Below, in pieces: positions 17,701 through 25,329 of a stretch of DNA of 64,000 bases (within the stretch, counting starts at the first letter, position 1; each line of letters opens with the position of its first letter). Under the pieces are notes generated by a model. That model saw nothing but the letters and a program-made list of their open reading frames with translations, had not been told where the DNA came from and searched no databases. The translations under genes and the position numbers were made by a program. Origin of the DNA: Bog-793 sp963823945 (GTDB taxonomy: Bacteria > Actinomycetota > Acidimicrobiia > Acidimicrobiales > Bog-793); contig CAWGNK010000003.1 of NCBI GenBank assembly GCA_963823945.1, positions 1-64,000 of the forward strand. The letters are read 5' to 3'.

Positions 17701-19025
17701 GGGTTGTTGTTGATCGCGAGGGTGACCTGGTCGCTGCTGTCTGCCAGCACCGTGTTGCCATCGACATCCTGGATCGTCACCGCGATCGCGAAACTTCCCG
17801 TCCCGGCGGCCTGGATGTTCGACCCCGAGGCGGGCTGGGTCGTGAAAACGAGTCCCGCCGGGTTGCCCGCGGTGATGTTGAAGGAATTGGCATTTGTGGG
17901 CGCTTTCAGCGTCGGGCTGCTCGAGCTGGAAGCCGTGAGCGTGTAGCCGGTCCCGGTCTTCGTGATGGCGCAACCGGTGAAGCTCGCCACGCCGGCGGAT
18001 GCCGTCGCCGTCAGGCCGCCTGTGCAGCTGAGCACACCGCCGCCCGGGTTGTTGTTGATCGCGAGGGTGACCTGGTCGCTGCTGTCGACAAGCACCGTGT
18101 TGCCATAGACGTCTTGGATCGCCACCGCGGCTGAGAAGCTGCCCGTTCCGGTGGCCTGGACGTTCGCCCCCGAGGCCGGTTGCGTGGAGAACGAGAGCCC
18201 GGAAGGGCTGCCCGCGGCGATGCTGAACGTGGCGCTCGTGGCCGTGGTCAGCGTGCCATCGGTCGCCGTGAGCGTGTAGCCCGTCCCTGCTGTCGTGAGG
18301 CTGCAGCCCGAGAAGGTGACGACGCCGTAGAACTCGTTCCCCGCACACGTGGCCGACAGGGTTGCCCCGCTCGTCCCCGACCCCGCGGTGACCGTCAGGC
18401 TGACAGGGGAAAGGTCGGTCGTGACGATGTTGCCTGCGGCATCCTCGACGGCGACCACCGGCGGCGGCGAGAGGGCCGAGCCAGCGCTTACGCTACCGGG
18501 CTGCCCGATGAAGACCAGCTGCGTCGCCGCGCCCGGGACCGGGATTGGGTGGGCAAGGGGATCGTCGACGACGACGCTGATCTGGTAGACGGTCCCGTTA
18601 TAGGTGACCGAGATGATGTCCAGCTGAGCCGCGTTGGGGACGCACGTCGTGCTGAACGTGGTGCCGTTCCAGTACTCCGCCGTGGAGACCTGCGCCGTGT
18701 AGCCACTCGGAAGGCTGAATTGCGACTGTGGCATCACGGCTCCGGGACAGGTGCCCCAGAACGAGCTCGATTGCTGCTGGAGCCAGGTGGTCGCCTCCTC
18801 GGCGGCACTTCTCAGTACGGTGTCGACTGTCGCCACGCTGCGGTAGTCGGACGAACCCCAGATCGACGTGCTGAACCCGAGCATGAGCGACGTCGACGCC
18901 AACCCGAGCACGAGCACCGCGACGATGACCTCGATGAGCGTGTCGCCGGCTGCCGACCTTCGGGAGGATGCACGGTCGTGTGGGCGAGCCTCACGCTCAA
19001 CTAGAGGGTGAAGGTGTCGCCTCAT
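11733..19025 (-). CDS. Giant pilin-headed protein with long Ig-like repeat array
   Basis: About 2430 residues. The N-terminus is a type IV prepilin signal: basic leader, then AAGDTLIEVIVAVLVLGLAS, with cleavage expected after Gly and the conserved Glu at +5. About 100 residues of pilin-like sequence follow, then some 20 Ig-like domains. These comprise diverged domains first, then twelve 116-residue units with the core KLAWDVQPVGGVTEGTNFAT and four 109-residue units of the type FTPATPGPG. Each 116-residue unit has two cysteines that could form a disulfide. Typical pilins have 150-200 residues, so this is a pilin fused to a very long adhesin-like stalk. It lies 170 bases downstream of the PilW-like gene. 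ATG 19025 is preferred to GTG 19076. I infer surface adhesion; no ligand can be named. Confidence 0.8.
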   Translation of the reverse strand: MRRHLHPLVEREARPHDRASSRRSAAGDTLIEVIVAVLVLGLASTSLMLGFSTSIWGSSDYRSVATVDTVLRSAAEEATTWLQQQSSSFWGTCPGAVMPQSQFSLPSGYTAQVSTAEYWNGTTFSTTCVPNAAQLDIISVTYNGTVYQISVVVDDPLAHPIPVPGAATQLVFIGQPGSVSAGSALSPPPVVAVEDAAGNIVTTDLSPVSLTVTAGSGTSGATLSATCAGNEFYGVVTFSGCSLTTAGTGYTLTATDGTLTTATSATFSIAAGSPSGLSFSTQPASGANVQATGTGSFSAAVAIQDVYGNTVLVDSSDQVTLAINNNPGGGVLSCTGGLTATASAGVASFTGCAITKTGTGYTLTASSSSSPTLKAPTNANSFNITAGNPAGLVFTTQPASGSNIQAAGTGSFAIAVTIQDVDGNTVLADSSDQVTLAINNNPAGGVLSCTGGLTATASAGVASFAGCAITKVGTGYTLTASSATSPTVTAPSNVNPVNITPGAAAALAVSGYPTSTVAGVSHSFTVTALDADGNTATGYAGTVGITASNDAAAVLPPSATLTSGIGTFSATFKTVAGGAKTLTATDTVTGTITGSEPGISVTPAAATQLAFTPASPGPVAAGSTIPNVAVSVEDAYGNVVTAATGSVVMSIKSGSPQSSFTSGTLTIPLSSGVATFPNLVVDTAGSYTFTATPSGIAGVTTAVNSSAFTVTASTATKLVWDVQPVGGVTEGTNFATQPVVYVEDAYGNVVTNNASSVTLAINGYTAGNGGTNQGSLGCTALTVTASAGVATFAGCKITGTAAAGTYTLTATDGSLTAAPASSNVSVIAGAATQLVFTPATPGPGVAGTVIPNVEVSVEDANGNVVTAATGSVVLSIKSGGPQSSFTSGTSTITLSSGVANFTNLVVDTAGSYTFTATPSGISGVTTAVNSSAFTVTASTATKLVWDVQPVGGVTEGTNFATQPKIYVEDAYGNVVTSDTSSVTLAINGYTAGNGGTNQGTLGCTALTVSAASGVATFAGCQITGTAAAGTYTLTASDGSLTAAPASSAVSITYGTATQLVWDVQPVGGVTEGTNFATQPVVYVEDANGNVVTNNASSVTLAINGYTAGNGGTTSGTLGCTALTVTASAGVATFAGCKITGTAAAGTYTLTATDGSLTAAPASSNVSVIAGAATQLVFTPATPGPGVAGTVIPNVEVSVEDANGNVVTAATGSVVLSIKSGGPQSSFTSGTSTITLSSGVANFTNLVVDTAGSYTFTATPSGISGVTTAVNSSAFTVTASTATKLVWDVQPVGGVTEGTNFATQPKIYVEDAYGNVVTSDTSSVTLAINGYTAGNGGTNQGTLGCTALTVSAASGVATFAGCQITGTAAAGTYTLTASDGSLTAAPASSAVSITYGTATQLVWDVQPVGGVTEGTNFATQPVVYVEDANGNVVTNNASSVTLAINGYTAGNGGTTSGTLGCTALTVTASAGVATFAGCQITGTAAAGTYTLKATDGTLTAAPASSNVSVIAGTASKLAWDVQPVGGVTEGTNFATQPVIYVEDANGNVVTSDTSSVTLAINGYTAGNGGTTQGSLGCTALTVTAVAGVATFAGCQITGTAAAGTYTLKATDGSLTAAPASSSVSINYGTATKLAWDVQPVGGVTEGTSFGTQPKIYVEDANGNVVTNNASSVTLAISGYTAGNGGTNQGTLGCTALTVTASAGVATFAACQITGTAAAGTYTLTASDGSLTAAPASSAVSITYGTATKLAWDVQPVGGVTEGTNFATQPVIYVEDANGNVVTNNASSVTLAINGYTAGNGGTTQGTLGCTALTVTASSGVATFAGCQITGTAGAGTYTLKATDGSLTAAPASSNVSVIASTASKLVWDVQPVGGVTEGTNFATQPVIYVEDAYGNVVTSDTSSVTLAINGYTAGNGGTNQGSLGCTALTVTASAGVATFAGCQITGTAAAGTYTLKATDGSLTAAPASSAVSITYGTATKLAWDVQPVGGVTEGTNFATQPVVYVEDANGNVVTNNASSVTLALNGYTAGNGGTTSGTLGCTALTVTASAGVATFAACKITGTAAAGTYTLKATDGTLTAAPASSNVSVIAGTASKLAWDVQPVGGVTEGTNFATQPVIYVEDANGNVVTSDTSSVTLAINGYTAGNGGTTQGTLGCTALTVTAVAGVATFAGCQITGTAAAGTYTLKATDGSLTAAPASSSVSINYGTATKLGWDVQPVGGVTEGTSFATQPKIYVEDAYGNVVTNNTTVVTLALNGYTAGNGGTTEGTLGCTALAVTASAGVATFAACKITGTAADGSYTLTASDSSLTSAPASSAVSIIAGAASKLAFTPAAPGPGTHGSSIPNVAVSVEDANGNVVTTATGSVVISIKSGCPQTSFTSGTTTITLSSGVATFNNLVVTATGSYTFTATPSGISGVTTAVNSSAFTVS
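12373..16876. repeat. Tandem repeat array, 348-bp unit, twelve copies
   Basis: The anchor GGCTGGACGTCCCA (one base changed in two units) recurs at 12373, 12721, 13069, 13417, 13765, 14113, 14461, 14809, 15157, 15832, 16180 and 16855. Spacing is exactly 348 bases, except two steps of 675, where a 327-base unit of the second type is inserted. Every step is a multiple of three, so the reading frame is kept. Confidence 0.9.
14600..16597. repeat. Recent 1023-bp tandem duplication inside the array
   Basis: Bases 14600-15574 match 15623-16597 almost perfectly at a fixed offset of 1023 bases (341 codons); I noticed one difference (near 15040/16063). The duplicated block holds two 348-base units and one 327-base unit. 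Other neighbouring units differ far more, so this copy is recent. An assembler could also mis-count such copies. Confidence 0.85.
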
Positions 19026-19194
19026 GAAACTCGGCCTTCGGGTGCTGTGGTGACGGGCGGAACAGCCGACCCGCACCCAGAAACGGAAGCGCTGACCATC
19101 CGAGGTGTCTCGTCAGACGAAGAATCGTCATCGCGGCACTCGACCCCGGCGCAGCCGCGAGCTCCGGGGGCGGATGAGAGGATCGTCGCGCGCG

Positions 19195-20628
19195 TCATGG
19201 CAGAAGCACACCCACGAATATCGCCTCGAGCCCGGCCCCGACCATGTCCACGGTCAGCGTCTTCGGCGACGGCACCTCCAACATGACGGTGCCCGTCTTG
19301 TCCGAACTGACCGATGCCGCACACTCGACCGAGTTCGTGCCGACCCCGGTCAATCCGGCCCCGGGACCCGGGTCGGCGCAGGCGTTGCCGATCTCGGAGG
19401 ACGGGCTGTCGGGAAGCAGGCTGAACGCCTTGCCAGAGTCCGTCGTCCAGGTCAGCGACTCGCCGGCGTCCGTGGACTCGGCGTCTCCGGTCACGAGCTC
19501 CCAGCCCGTCGCCGCGTTGCCGTTCGAGTCCGTCAGCTCGATGTTCGTGATGTAGACGTACGAGGTGGAGCCTTCCTCGTTCTGGTAGAGCGCCGGGTTG
19601 CCGGCGATACCCGTGTAGAAACCGTTGTTGCCGAGAAAGGCCTCACTCGTGGGGGGGTCAAAGTAGGTCGGGATGGGGCACGCGGCGACCGCCGGGACGG
19701 TCGGTGCCGTCGCCGTCTCGCCGGGGCACACGATGACCGAGCCGGTGGCCGGCGTCGTCGTCGTTCTGAGGCAGAACGACAGCGTGTACGGAGTGTTTGC
19801 GACGGCCGCCGTCATGTTCTGGCACGTGCCGTACTGCGCCTGTTGGCCGGCCGTCGCGTTGTTGTACTCGTTGAAGAGGAACTTGGTGAAGTCCACGAAG
19901 CACAGAGTCGAGGAGTAGGTGCCCGTCCCGGGTGTGGTGAATCCACAGCTCGTCGTGGTGGGGGCAGCCACGCCGGAGAGCTGACCCGAGGACGAGCTCG
20001 CCCTGGGGACCGCGAACAACGTGTACGGGTAGGAGCTTCCCGGTTCCGTGACCCCGAGGGTGACGCTCGTCACGCCCACCGCGGAGACCCAGCCGGAAGC
20101 CGCGGCGGTGGCCTTGCTGGTCGGGAGGACCGCAGGGGCTAGTTGACCCGAGGGGATGTCGTTGGAGACGGTGACGGAGGTCGTGGGGGTGGTGGACGCT
20201 CCCGCGGCGCAGTAGCGGCGCACCAGTGAGAAGCCCGTGCCGTTCGCGGTCTCGACGTAGGAAACGACGGACTGGTACTGACCGGTCTGCTGGTTCAGGT
20301 TCCATTCCAGCCCCAGCAGCTGGGTCCCCGTTCCGCACTGCGTCGCGGTGGCGCTCGTGGTGAGGTCGGACGCGCTTTCGACGTCCTGCTCGTAATAAGC
20401 GGAAACGGTCTGGGCGTCCGCCGCGTCGGAGACCCTGCTCGCGACGTTGTGCTGGAGCGAGAGAAGCGCGAGGAGCGCGAGGGCAAGTCCGCCGACGATG
20501 ATCGGGACGATCGCGGAGACGATGATCATCTCGATCAGCGTGAATCCATCCCCGTCCCGCGCGGGAGAAACCGTGGCGCGCCCGCACCGCAAGGCGCGGG
20601 CCACCCCTCCAGTCCGACGACCCCTCAC
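19195..20628 (-). CDS. PilW-like minor pilin
   Basis: Prepilin-like protein of 477 residues. The leader ends at Gly in ARDGDGFTLIEMIIVSAIVP, a textbook class III signal with Glu at +5, followed by a hydrophobic helix. The rest is a long extracellular domain rich in Thr, Ser and Gly with scattered Cys. A minor pilin would help start pilus assembly and sit at or near the tip. GTG 20628 has AGGGA just upstream. It is the first gene of a two-gene unit with the giant pilin, and divergent from the PilX-like gene. Usual PilW proteins are about 350 residues, so this one is enlarged too. Confidence 0.8.
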   Translation of the reverse strand: MRGRRTGGVARALRCGRATVSPARDGDGFTLIEMIIVSAIVPIIVGGLALALLALLSLQHNVASRVSDAADAQTVSAYYEQDVESASDLTTSATATQCGTGTQLLGLEWNLNQQTGQYQSVVSYVETANGTGFSLVRRYCAAGASTTPTTSVTVSNDIPSGQLAPAVLPTSKATAAASGWVSAVGVTSVTLGVTEPGSSYPYTLFAVPRASSSSGQLSGVAAPTTTSCGFTTPGTGTYSSTLCFVDFTKFLFNEYNNATAGQQAQYGTCQNMTAAVANTPYTLSFCLRTTTTPATGSVIVCPGETATAPTVPAVAACPIPTYFDPPTSEAFLGNNGFYTGIAGNPALYQNEEGSTSYVYITNIELTDSNGNAATGWELVTGDAESTDAGESLTWTTDSGKAFSLLPDSPSSEIGNACADPGPGAGLTGVGTNSVECAASVSSDKTGTVMLEVPSPKTLTVDMVGAGLEAIFVGVLLP

Positions 20629-21095
20629 AGTTCCCTCACCTGATGCCGCTCGAACGACATGGTGGATGGGCCGAATTCTGCGACGACCGACGCGGCAGCC
20701 TCCCTGGCGGGGGCGTCGAGGTTGTCATTTCAGCCGGGTTCGCAAGTTCCTGCGCGCTCTCAGCGGGCTCAGAACCGTAGAACATGGCGGCCGCCTCAAA
20801 GGTATAGGTCGAACTTCACGTATTCTCAGCCGCCGATTCTACCTCGGTGCCACGAATCTCTTCGGCACAATTGGCGCCGCGACCTGGCGGATGATTCATC
20901 CTGGTCAGGAGTCGGCGAGACCGAGCCATCTCTGTCGCACAAACGCGTCATGCCTGTCGGAGTACGGCATGTGCCCTACTGCTCAACGATCGTCGGGATG
21001 CTCGAAGGCATTCGTCTGACGGCGCGACGCTTGACGTAGAGTTCCTCTCGGCGGAGCATTTGTCGAGAGATATTGGTTCCACGAAGGGCAAGGCC
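20629..21095. other. Divergent intergenic region between the two minor-pilin units
   Basis: A 467-base gap that must carry the promoters for pilW plus the giant pilin on one side and the pilX-like gene on the other. It is less GC-rich than its surroundings towards 20800-21080, as expected of promoter DNA. I find no coding sequence I can support. Confidence 0.45.
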
Positions 21096-22604
21096 GTGAG
21101 AGGCATGCCAGAAGAGCCGTCGCACGCCAGCGGGTGTCGGCCTCGAGTCACCGCGCCCGCCCGGGCGGGGGACAAGCGCGGCGAAGCGGGTGCGATCCTC
21201 GTCCTGGCGCTCGTCTTTCTGCTCATCACAGTCATCATCGTCGGTTCCCTCGCCAGCGGGATCACGAACGACCTCAACAACTCCAATACGTTCAAGTCGG
21301 TCCGCTCGCTCCAGTACGCGGCGAGAAGCGCGACCGATCTGGCGATCCAGATGATCCGCTACACCCCCCTGCTGACGACGTCGGAAACCCTGAATGCGAG
21401 CCCGCCGAGCTACTGCTGGGGGAACGGCCCGGTTTCCGAGGTCACCAACATCGACGGCGTGCCCGCGATGGCCGTCTGGTGCAGCACGGCGTGGACGCCA
21501 ACGAGTGCCGACACCCGGACCGTGACCTTCTCGACTTGCCCGGTCTCTGGGTCTGAGACGGCAACGCTGTGCGCGTCGCAGCCGCTGCTTCAGGCGGTGG
21601 TCTCCTTCGACGACTACCCCGCGGGCGTCAGCTCGCCGTCGACGGCGGAGTGTGTCGTCTACTGCGGCACGACAATGGCCGTGGACAGCTGGGTGTGGAA
21701 TCCGGTGGTCCCGACGGTCTCCGCCATAAGCCCCTCGACGGGGCCGATCACCGGTGGCACGTCGGTGACGATCACCGGGACAGGCTTCGTGACTGGTACA
21801 ACTGTCAACTTCATCGAGGAATCGGGCGGCACCCCGGTCTCCGACAATGTGGTCCTCCCCGCCACGGGCGTGACGGTGAATGGACCGACATCGCTCACGG
21901 TCGCCGCGCCCGCCGCGACGGAGGGAACCACCTACTTCGTCACCGTCACGACAGCGACGGGAAACAGTGCGTACAGCACCAGTGGCAATGACGTCTTCAC
22001 CTATTCCCCGGTCGCGCCAACCATCACGGCAGTGAGTCCCGCTTCGGGGGGGATCGCAGGCGGCAATTCCGTGACGATCTCGGGGACCGGGTTCTACAGC
22101 GGCGCAACCGTCGACTTCGTGCAGGAGTCTGGTGGTTCTCCAGTGGTCGGTGGAGTGACCGCCGGTGCTACCTACGTGTCGGTGTCTGGGTCCACCACGA
22201 TCACCGCCGTCTCGCCGGCGGTGACCTCGCCCGGAACCTACTTCGTCACCGTCGCGACGCCCGCGGGCACGACCCCCACCGGAGCCAATGATGTCTTCAC
22301 CTATTCACTGCTGGTGCCCATCGTTTCCTCCATCAGCCCATCGTCGGGCCCGATCGCGGGCGGTACGGCGGTGACGATCAGCGGGACCGGGTTCGTGAGC
22401 GGCGACACCGTCAGCTTCACCCCGGAATCCAACTACAGCCCTGTCGGCAGCGCGATCGCGGCGACCGGGGTGACGGTCGTCGGGTCCTCCACGATCACGG
22501 TCACTTCGCCGGCCGTGGCCTCGACGGGAACGTACTTCGTCACCGTCACCACTCCCGGCACGGGTATGAGCAGTTACTTCCCCATCTACACGTACTCGTC
22601 CTGA
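21096..22604 (+). CDS. PilX-like pilin with TIG/IPT repeats
   Basis: About 502 residues. The N-terminus has a PilX-type helix (GEAGAILVLALVFLLITVII), then a 150-residue pilin-like region with Cys residues, then three TIG/IPT domains starting at VSAISPSTGPITGGTSVTI, ITAVSPASGGIAGGNSVTI and VSSISPSSGPIAGGTAVTI. TIG domains are Ig-like folds common in surface receptors and adhesins. PilX proteins are minor pilins; fusion to TIG domains suggests a tip adhesin. GTG 21096 has GAAGG eight bases upstream; ATG 21105 is possible. It is divergent from the PilW and giant pilin genes, and its TIG domains parallel those of the sedolisin. Confidence 0.75.
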   Translation: MRGMPEEPSHASGCRPRVTAPARAGDKRGEAGAILVLALVFLLITVIIVGSLASGITNDLNNSNTFKSVRSLQYAARSATDLAIQMIRYTPLLTTSETLNASPPSYCWGNGPVSEVTNIDGVPAMAVWCSTAWTPTSADTRTVTFSTCPVSGSETATLCASQPLLQAVVSFDDYPAGVSSPSTAECVVYCGTTMAVDSWVWNPVVPTVSAISPSTGPITGGTSVTITGTGFVTGTTVNFIEESGGTPVSDNVVLPATGVTVNGPTSLTVAAPAATEGTTYFVTVTTATGNSAYSTSGNDVFTYSPVAPTITAVSPASGGIAGGNSVTISGTGFYSGATVDFVQESGGSPVVGGVTAGATYVSVSGSTTITAVSPAVTSPGTYFVTVATPAGTTPTGANDVFTYSLLVPIVSSISPSSGPIAGGTAVTISGTGFVSGDTVSFTPESNYSPVGSAIAATGVTVVGSSTITVTSPAVASTGTYFVTVTTPGTGMSSYFPIYTYSS

Positions 22605-22755
22605 CCTCGCCCCTCCGCGTCGGTCAGTTCCGGACGGCTGGATGATTCGCCGGTCGGACCGCGCTGGCAAGCGGACCGCGCGTCGAAGGGGCAACCCGGG
22701 TCGACCACAGCGCCCGGCGTGCCGACCCCGCGAATCCGACGGTACCGTTCAGCAC

Positions 22756-23079
22756 ATGTTCGGTCGACCGCGCCTCGTCGAACGGACATGCTCGGCCTGC
22801 GGCGCGTCTCGGCTGCTGACTGGCCGACAGGCGCGACTTTCCGCCCGCCCGCCGCACCTCCGCATGCGGGGAACGGGCCTCTCCATGGGGATTTCGAACA
22901 CCCGGGCCCCAGGCGAATTCGGCGCGGGCCTGGACCCGGCCGCCGACACCGAGGCGCTGTTCGCGACACGGGACCTCCTCCGCAACTGCCCCGTTTGCTC
23001 GTCTCGGGAGTTCGCGGATCACAGGGTCACGAGGAATAGGCCGGCCTCGGCCGACGCCTCCCGCGCGCTGTTGCCCTGA
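22756..23079 (+). CDS. Small zinc-ribbon-like protein, function unknown
   Basis: Predicted 107-residue protein starting MFGRPRLVERTCSACGAS. It has two CxxC pairs, CSAC near the start and CPVC near residue 82, which could bind one zinc ion. The middle is basic and Arg-rich. I do not recognise a family with known function. The start at ATG 22756 is supported by the conserved-looking first residues rather than by a ribosome site. It stands between the PilX-like gene and a decayed hydrolase. The upstream extension of the open frame looks non-coding. Confidence 0.5.
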   Translation: MFGRPRLVERTCSACGASRLLTGRQARLSARPPHLRMRGTGLSMGISNTRAPGEFGAGLDPAADTEALFATRDLLRNCPVCSSREFADHRVTRNRPASADASRALLP

Positions 23080-23164
23080 GCGAACGGCCGGCCGAGTCCG
23101 AAGTCTCTTGACAGGCGCGGGTCCCACCTCGGCGCGCCGCCGGTGCCGCGGCGACGCGGGCGTG

Positions 23165-23397
23165 CGGCCTGCTTTCAGGTACACGTCGAGGAACGAGATG
23201 AACCGCTGCCGCGCGTCCCGAGCCGAGGGCTCGTGGTGCCCCTAGGCCATGAACCTGGCCGTTTCGGAGAAGAGAGCGGCAAGACGGTCGTGCGCGCCCT
23301 CGTGGTCGTTGAGGAAGTCGTGCCCGGTGTCGGGAAACTCCTCTATTTCGTGGGACACATCGGCCGCGGCGAGTGCCCGCTCCAGCCGGCTGGCGGC
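23165..23397 (-). pseudogene. Dienelactone hydrolase, C-terminal fragment with internal stop
   Basis: The minus strand reads LERALAAADVSHEIEEFPDT, then GHDFLNDHEGAHDRLAAL, then a TAG at 23242-23244, then GHHEPSARDARQRFISFLDV. This is the last third of a dienelactone hydrolase, including the catalytic His in TGHDFLNDHE. The first two thirds, with the nucleophile, are absent, and the frame is closed by TGA at 23398-23400. A broken relic, distinct from the intact gene at 1119-1874. Confidence 0.7.
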
Positions 23398-23441
23398 TCA
23401 CCGGAGCGACCGGTCTCTCGGCCGTCGCAGGCGACGATCGG

Positions 23442-24437
23442 TCAGAAGGCGTCGTCCGCCCGGGTCGCGAGTGAACGGTAGTGCTGTCGCCAGATCAGCC
23501 GATAGAGGCGGACCTTGCGCGGAATGGCGCGCACACCGGGCAGGAAGGGCACGAGCGCGAGGAGGACGGTGAGCACGACCATGATCGCCCAAACGAGCGC
23601 GTCGGCATTCGTCGAGGTGGTGAACGGCGGGACCTGATACCAGAGCGTGTACAACCAGAGCCACGATTGACCGGGGAAGTTCCCGGTCTCGTTCATCATC
23701 CCCCACTGGGATCCCTGGAGATGCTGCACGGCGGCGAGGTTCGCCATGTACGTGCCGTCGGCGATGAACAGCAAAGGCTTCGTGTAGTCGGTCCCGTAGA
23801 ACTGCTTCGAGCTCACGAGCGCGCCGTCGAGGGCACCACTGCGGGCCATCATCGTCAGCGCACCGATCATCTCGGCGACCGGCCCGTAGCTCCCGGGTCG
23901 GATGATCAGCCTCCCGCCGGCGAACCGGGCGTGCCCGAGCGCGGCGCCGTAGGCATTCGTCCATCCCTGTTCGGTCCTGACCGAAGCACCCGTGTACTGC
24001 CTGATCGCCGCGGAAAGGGCCGGGTCGGAGGGAAGGGTCTTCAGCGGCGCAATGACGTCGTCGAGCGCCGTGTTGATCGGGTGGTGAACACCCATGATGC
24101 TCTCGAGCGACAACGGGCCGATCGATTGGCTCGCTCCCGGGGTGCTGTTGTAGGGGGGCCCGTACGTGGCGGTCGGACTCGTGCCGGCGAGCTCGGTGAC
24201 GGCGGTGCGCGCGAAGTCGAGCGGCGCGTGTTGCGACCAGCTCTTGATCGTGACCGGAGGCACGTCGGGCGAGGACAGGACGATCGCCAGCCCGAGGGTG
24301 AGGAGCAGCACGACGAGGAACGCGGCGGTGAACTCCTTGACGATGTCGTAGGGCACGTACCGGCCGTGCCACTCCTCGACGTCGCGATCGGGCCGGAACC
24401 GCCTGGTCCGCCCGGGACGGGTTGGGGGCACGCTCAT
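23442..24437 (-). CDS. Cytochrome b C-terminal-half (PetD-like) subunit with large extracytoplasmic insert
   Basis: Protein of 331 residues, the third gene of a cytochrome b operon, starting in an ATGA overlap with the b6-like gene. It has a TM helix near 33-55 (FTAAFLVVLLLTLGLAIVLS), about 190 residues of non-membrane sequence, then an aromatic segment PGQSWLWLYTLWYQVPPF and a TM helix (LVWAIMVVLTVLLALVPFLP). I read it as the counterpart of subunit IV in a menaquinol:cytochrome c-type oxidoreductase. Normal subunit IV is about 160 residues and has a PEWY motif at the Qo site; here that place reads PGQSW and the Glu is absent. The role of the insert is unknown. Assignment rests on topology and position. 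Confidence 0.65.
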   Translation of the reverse strand: MSVPPTRPGRTRRFRPDRDVEEWHGRYVPYDIVKEFTAAFLVVLLLTLGLAIVLSSPDVPPVTIKSWSQHAPLDFARTAVTELAGTSPTATYGPPYNSTPGASQSIGPLSLESIMGVHHPINTALDDVIAPLKTLPSDPALSAAIRQYTGASVRTEQGWTNAYGAALGHARFAGGRLIIRPGSYGPVAEMIGALTMMARSGALDGALVSSKQFYGTDYTKPLLFIADGTYMANLAAVQHLQGSQWGMMNETGNFPGQSWLWLYTLWYQVPPFTTSTNADALVWAIMVVLTVLLALVPFLPGVRAIPRKVRLYRLIWRQHYRSLATRADDAF

Positions 24438-25141
24438 GGCGCCACCGTCCGGTCGACTCCCAGATCGCCCACCGGGACGACGAGGTCATCCGGGTCCGGT
24501 GCGAACGGTGGCACGACTCCGCGCCGACGCACGAGGAGGACGTGGACGACGACGAGGAATCCCACGACGAGCGGCAGCAAGAGGATGTGCCACATCAGCA
24601 TCTGGCCGAAATTGAGAACGTTGAAGTACGCCCCCGCCCCGGTCGCGTTGATCCCGTCCTTGGCCTGGGTCCCGATCCACTGGGCATCGAAGTTCTGCTG
24701 CGACAGATAGCCGGTGAACGCCGCGGCGATCGAGACGACGAAGGCGAGAACGCCCGTTACCCAGGTCGCGCGGCGGCGCCCCCGCCACGCGGCCATGAAG
24801 AACTTCCCCCACAGATGGATGACCATGAAGAAGAAGAAGAGCTCGACGCTCCACAGGTGCATCGAATTGACGAAGAGGCCAACGCGGGACAGGTGCCACC
24901 ACGTCGGGCCCTCGATCGCGAGCACCATGCCGCTGAGGACGACGATCGCCAAGGCCGCGAGCGTGAGGGCGCCGAAGACGTAGATCCACGACGCGACGTA
25001 GGCGGGCTGGCGGTCAGGAAGCAGGCGGCCGGGCGGGAACGCGGAGACGGCCGTGCGCCGCAGCTTCGCGCTCCACTGATTGGCGTCCTCGGGCAGGTCG
25101 GCCTGGAGCCCGACGCCCGACTCGTCGGGATCGGGCGTCAT
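24434..25141 (-). CDS. b6-type cytochrome b (N-terminal half, four-haem-ligand subunit)
   Basis: Membrane protein of 235 residues with the four-helix haem bundle of cytochrome b. The bis-His pairs are visible: first in MHLWSVELFFFFMVIHLW, 14 residues apart, second in WHILLLPLVVGFLVVVHVLL, 15 apart. The 15-residue gap is the mark of b6 rather than mitochondrial-type b. It would carry electrons across the membrane from menaquinol within a bc-type complex. Starts and stops overlap by ATGA on both sides, so all three genes are translation-coupled. No Rieske or cytochrome c gene is in the window. Confidence 0.85.
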   Translation of the reverse strand: MTPDPDESGVGLQADLPEDANQWSAKLRRTAVSAFPPGRLLPDRQPAYVASWIYVFGALTLAALAIVVLSGMVLAIEGPTWWHLSRVGLFVNSMHLWSVELFFFFMVIHLWGKFFMAAWRGRRRATWVTGVLAFVVSIAAAFTGYLSQQNFDAQWIGTQAKDGINATGAGAYFNVLNFGQMLMWHILLLPLVVGFLVVVHVLLVRRRGVVPPFAPDPDDLVVPVGDLGVDRTVAP

Positions 25142-25329
25142 CTGGCTCCCCCGCTGCGCCGGGGGAACGGCACGAGGACAGCCGCCACGAACACGACGAC
25201 GATCAAGGCGATGACCACCAGGTTCGCCCAGGAGATCTGGATGAAGCCCCAGTGCACGTAGCGACCGGGGCCGTTGAGACTGATGATCGCCTGGGCCAAC
25301 CGCCCCACGACTTCCTGATGGACCGTCAT
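25138..25329 (-). CDS. Small single-TM subunit of the cytochrome b operon
   Basis: Protein of 63 residues with one TM helix (ANLVVIALIVVVFVAAVLVP) after a short amphipathic N-terminus that includes GPGRYVHWGFIQIS. It is the first gene of the operon and overlaps the b6-like gene by ATGA. It is probably a small structural subunit of the same complex. No catalytic residues are apparent. Confidence 0.65.
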   Translation of the reverse strand: MTVHQEVVGRLAQAIISLNGPGRYVHWGFIQISWANLVVIALIVVVFVAAVLVPFPRRSGGAR

